DNA from: JAABPW01 sp037132275
GTDB taxonomy: Bacteria; Verrucomicrobiota; Kiritimatiellia; CAIKKV01; CAITUY01
Direction of reading: 5' to 3'
DNA: 41,986 bases
NCBI GenBank assembly: GCA_037132275.1
Contig: JBAXPK010000023.1
Coordinates: forward strand, 1 to 41,986
Positions 40,714-41,986 of the stretch are shown in pieces (within the stretch, counting starts at the first letter, position 1; each line of letters begins with the position of its first letter). A program made the position numbers and the translations under genes. The notes beneath the pieces are model-generated. The model did not search any database and was not told the origin of the DNA. It saw only the letters and a list, made by a program, of their open reading frames with translations.

Positions 40714-41361
40714 TTATGGAATCACAAAGAGCATCACGCTGAAGAAGTGACACAAGCTTCCGGCGAGAACAAAGGAATGCCAGATGGCATGATTGAACGG
40801 GATTCGGTGCCCGAGATAAAAGATCGTGCCAATGGTGTAGAGCACTCCGCCAGCCACCAGCCACAGTAAGCCGCCCAGCGGAAGGGTCTGGCAAAGCGGG
40901 CGAATCGCCACGATAACCATCCACCCCATTCCGATATAGACCAACGTTGAAAACAGCTTGAAACGCCCCGCGAAGAAGATCTTGAAAACAACCCCCACTA
41001 GGGCGAGCCCCCAGATGACTCCAAACAACGTCCATCCCCATGGCCCCCGAAGGGACACCAATAAAAACGGCGTGTAGGTTCCCGCAATCAACAGATAGAT
41101 GGCGGAGTGATCGATGACTTTCATAACCGCCTTGGTCCGGGGCCAGGGAAGACTGTGGTACAAGGTGGATGCCGCAAACAGCAACACCAGGGTGACCCCG
41201 TACACCGAACACGCCACCACATGCCAGGCGGTCCCGCGCAACGCGGCAAAAACAACCATCACCGAGAGAGCCACCAGGGCAAGCAAGAAACCGACCCCAT
41301 GCGTGACACTGCTGGCGATTTCCTCGGAAAGCGAATAGGTCTTATGAGGCCAATCATTCAT
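40714..41361 (-). CDS. Hemolysin III / TrhA-family membrane protein
   Basis: 215 residues with seven membrane helices. The family's motifs are present: EEIASSVTHGVGFLLAL near the N terminus, STLYHSLPW (about residues 65-73), the IDHSAIYLLIAGTYTPF segment with its zinc-site His and Asp/Ser, and a C-terminal HAIWHSFVLAGSLCHF with the paired His. The fold is the PAQR type, with possible membrane-associated hydrolase activity; despite the name, most members are not haemolysins. A TTGACG box sits 17 bases from a poor -10 that ends six bases before the ATG at 41361. Confidence 0.9.
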   Translation of the reverse strand: MNDWPHKTYSLSEEIASSVTHGVGFLLALVALSVMVVFAALRGTAWHVVACSVYGVTLVLLFAASTLYHSLPWPRTKAVMKVIDHSAIYLLIAGTYTPFLLVSLRGPWGWTLFGVIWGLALVGVVFKIFFAGRFKLFSTLVYIGMGWMVIVAIRPLCQTLPLGGLLWLVAGGVLYTIGTIFYLGHRIPFNHAIWHSFVLAGSLCHFFSVMLFVIP

Positions 41362-41483
41362 GAGCCTCAGGTACCAGACCCAACGCGGCGCGTCAAGCCG
41401 CGCCGAAGAAAAGCGGCGTCAAGCCCTGCTCCTTACATATAACTGCAGATTCAGAAAAAACTAGTTGAAGGCCAAACTACAGG

Positions 41484-41500
41484 GCGTGGCGAAGCCACGC
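41484..41500. terminator. Hairpin beyond the DUF4143 gene
   Basis: GCGTGGC-GAA-GCCACGC (41484-41500), a perfect seven-pair stem with a three-base loop, six bases past the DUF4143 stop on the minus strand. A T-run on that strand occurs only some 25 bases further, so termination is possible but not clear. A second GC-rich inverted repeat, GGCGCG-TCAAGC-CGCGCC, lies near 41387-41404. Confidence 0.4.
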
Positions 41501-41506
41501 ACCCCA

Positions 41507-41986
41507 CTATTTTCCCAGTTCGGTTCCGGGCCTGAGGTTGCGCAAGAAGTCTTCACAAGGGAGGCATGGAATGTCATTCACGCGAAGAGGTTGAGATCCC
41601 CCATATAGCAGAATGGCCTGGGCTTCCGGGTAATCTTCCTGAAAAGTACGCAATGATCGCACATCGCCCCGTTCAACCCGGGAGGAGGATTTGACCTCGA
41701 TGGCCGTGAAACCGTTCGGGCCGTAAATGACAAAATCCACCTCAGCGCCGGATTTTGTCCTCCAGTAATATAAAGTTGAGTCATTCTGGGAATAGGCAAT
41801 CCAAGCCCTTAAATGTTGAGCAACCAAACCCTCCAAGGCCGCCCCGGCGACTTCATCTGCACGGTCCAGTGGTCCGCGTGGTCTTAACTTCCGGTAAACA
41901 CCACAATCAAAGAAATAGAACTTTGGGTGCTCCGTCAGTTGCCGAGTCGCCCGTCGTTTGAAAACCGGCAGACGAAAACCGAGCAG
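41507..41986 (-). CDS. DUF4143-containing ATPase, C-terminal part, cut by the window edge
   Basis: The reading frame is open from the last base of the window to the TAG at 41507-41509, giving about 159 residues. Translating beyond the TTG at 41836 shows FYFFDCGVYRKL and an EVAGAALEGLVAQHL segment, which are typical of the junction before DUF4143. The rest has the PD-(D/E)XK-like core GAEVDFVIYGPNGFTAIEVKSS. In full-length members an AAA+ ATPase domain precedes this part; it would lie outside the window. The family's biological role is unsettled. The visible frame has no stop or frameshift, so the gene appears intact as far as it can be seen. Confidence 0.8.
   Translation of the reverse strand: MLGFRLPVFKRRATRQLTEHPKFYFFDCGVYRKLRPRGPLDRADEVAGAALEGLVAQHLRAWIAYSQNDSTLYYWRTKSGAEVDFVIYGPNGFTAIEVKSSSRVERGDVRSLRTFQEDYPEAQAILLYGGSQPLRVNDIPCLPCEDFLRNLRPGTELGK

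Overview
The window looks like chromosome from a Gram-negative, probably anaerobic or facultative bacterium. Outer-membrane biology is suggested by a GspK/L/M-like type II secretion segment, an AsmA-like protein and a small predicted beta-barrel. Low-potential redox biology is suggested by many [4Fe-4S] proteins and a rubrerythrin-like protein. The mix (PQQ-like propellers beside ferredoxins, GldF/GldG plus DUF4340, type-2 IleRS, a TrpR homologue, cytidylate-kinase-like protein) reminds me of the PVC superphylum, for example Kiritimatiellota, Verrucomicrobiota or Lentisphaerota. That placement is inference; no marker gene in the window settles it. Genes are densely packed, many overlap by 1-17 bases, and no gap exceeds 300 bases.

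Layout, left to right. 218-2532 (+): the end of a secretion or pilus assembly operon (GspK-, GspL- and GspM-like). 2533-5092 (-): recN, then an AbiEii-type nucleotidyltransferase with a small partner. 5243-14353 (+): a six-gene redox operon encoding a propeller, a Tat-exported polyferredoxin, a NapH-like membrane ferredoxin, a second propeller, a NuoE-NuoF fusion, and a NuoG/GltD hybrid flavoprotein. 14464-15983 (+): ppnP and a cation/Ca2+ antiporter. 15994-26816 (-): a run of nine co-directional genes (cinA, ABC ATPase, GldF-GldG fusion, DUF4340, AsmA-like, miaB, a membrane protein, a mini-rubrerythrin, gph). 26947-28329 (+): a secreted trypsin-like protease. 28343-32315 (-): outer-membrane protein, trpR homologue and ileS. 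32415-37696 (+): DUF362 protein, YgiQ-type radical SAM protein, glycosyltransferase and PAP2 phosphatase. 37669-39480 (-): typA. 39678-40391 (+): cytidylate-kinase-like protein, followed by tRNA-Gly(GCC) and tRNA-Lys(CTT). 40714-41986 (-): a hemolysin-III family protein and the 3' part of a DUF4143 ATPase cut by the window edge.

The most unusual content is the six-gene operon at 5243-14353. Its two cytoplasmic subunits look like the NADH/flavin core of an electron-bifurcating enzyme, including a GltD-like domain that has lost its pyridine-nucleotide-binding half. The other four encode a NapGH-like path into or across the membrane plus two membrane-anchored beta-propellers. No hydrogenase, formate dehydrogenase or other terminal catalytic subunit is present. 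I infer a membrane-associated NADH-linked redox complex whose far-side electron partner is unknown, possibly the propellers themselves.

A second theme is regulatory. Several genes that start transcription units have promoter-like -35/-10 pairs whose -10 box ends only 6-10 bases before the start codon, and they have no Shine-Dalgarno sequence. Leaderless transcripts may therefore be common here. typA, the kinase gene and the antiporter gene instead have ordinary leaders.
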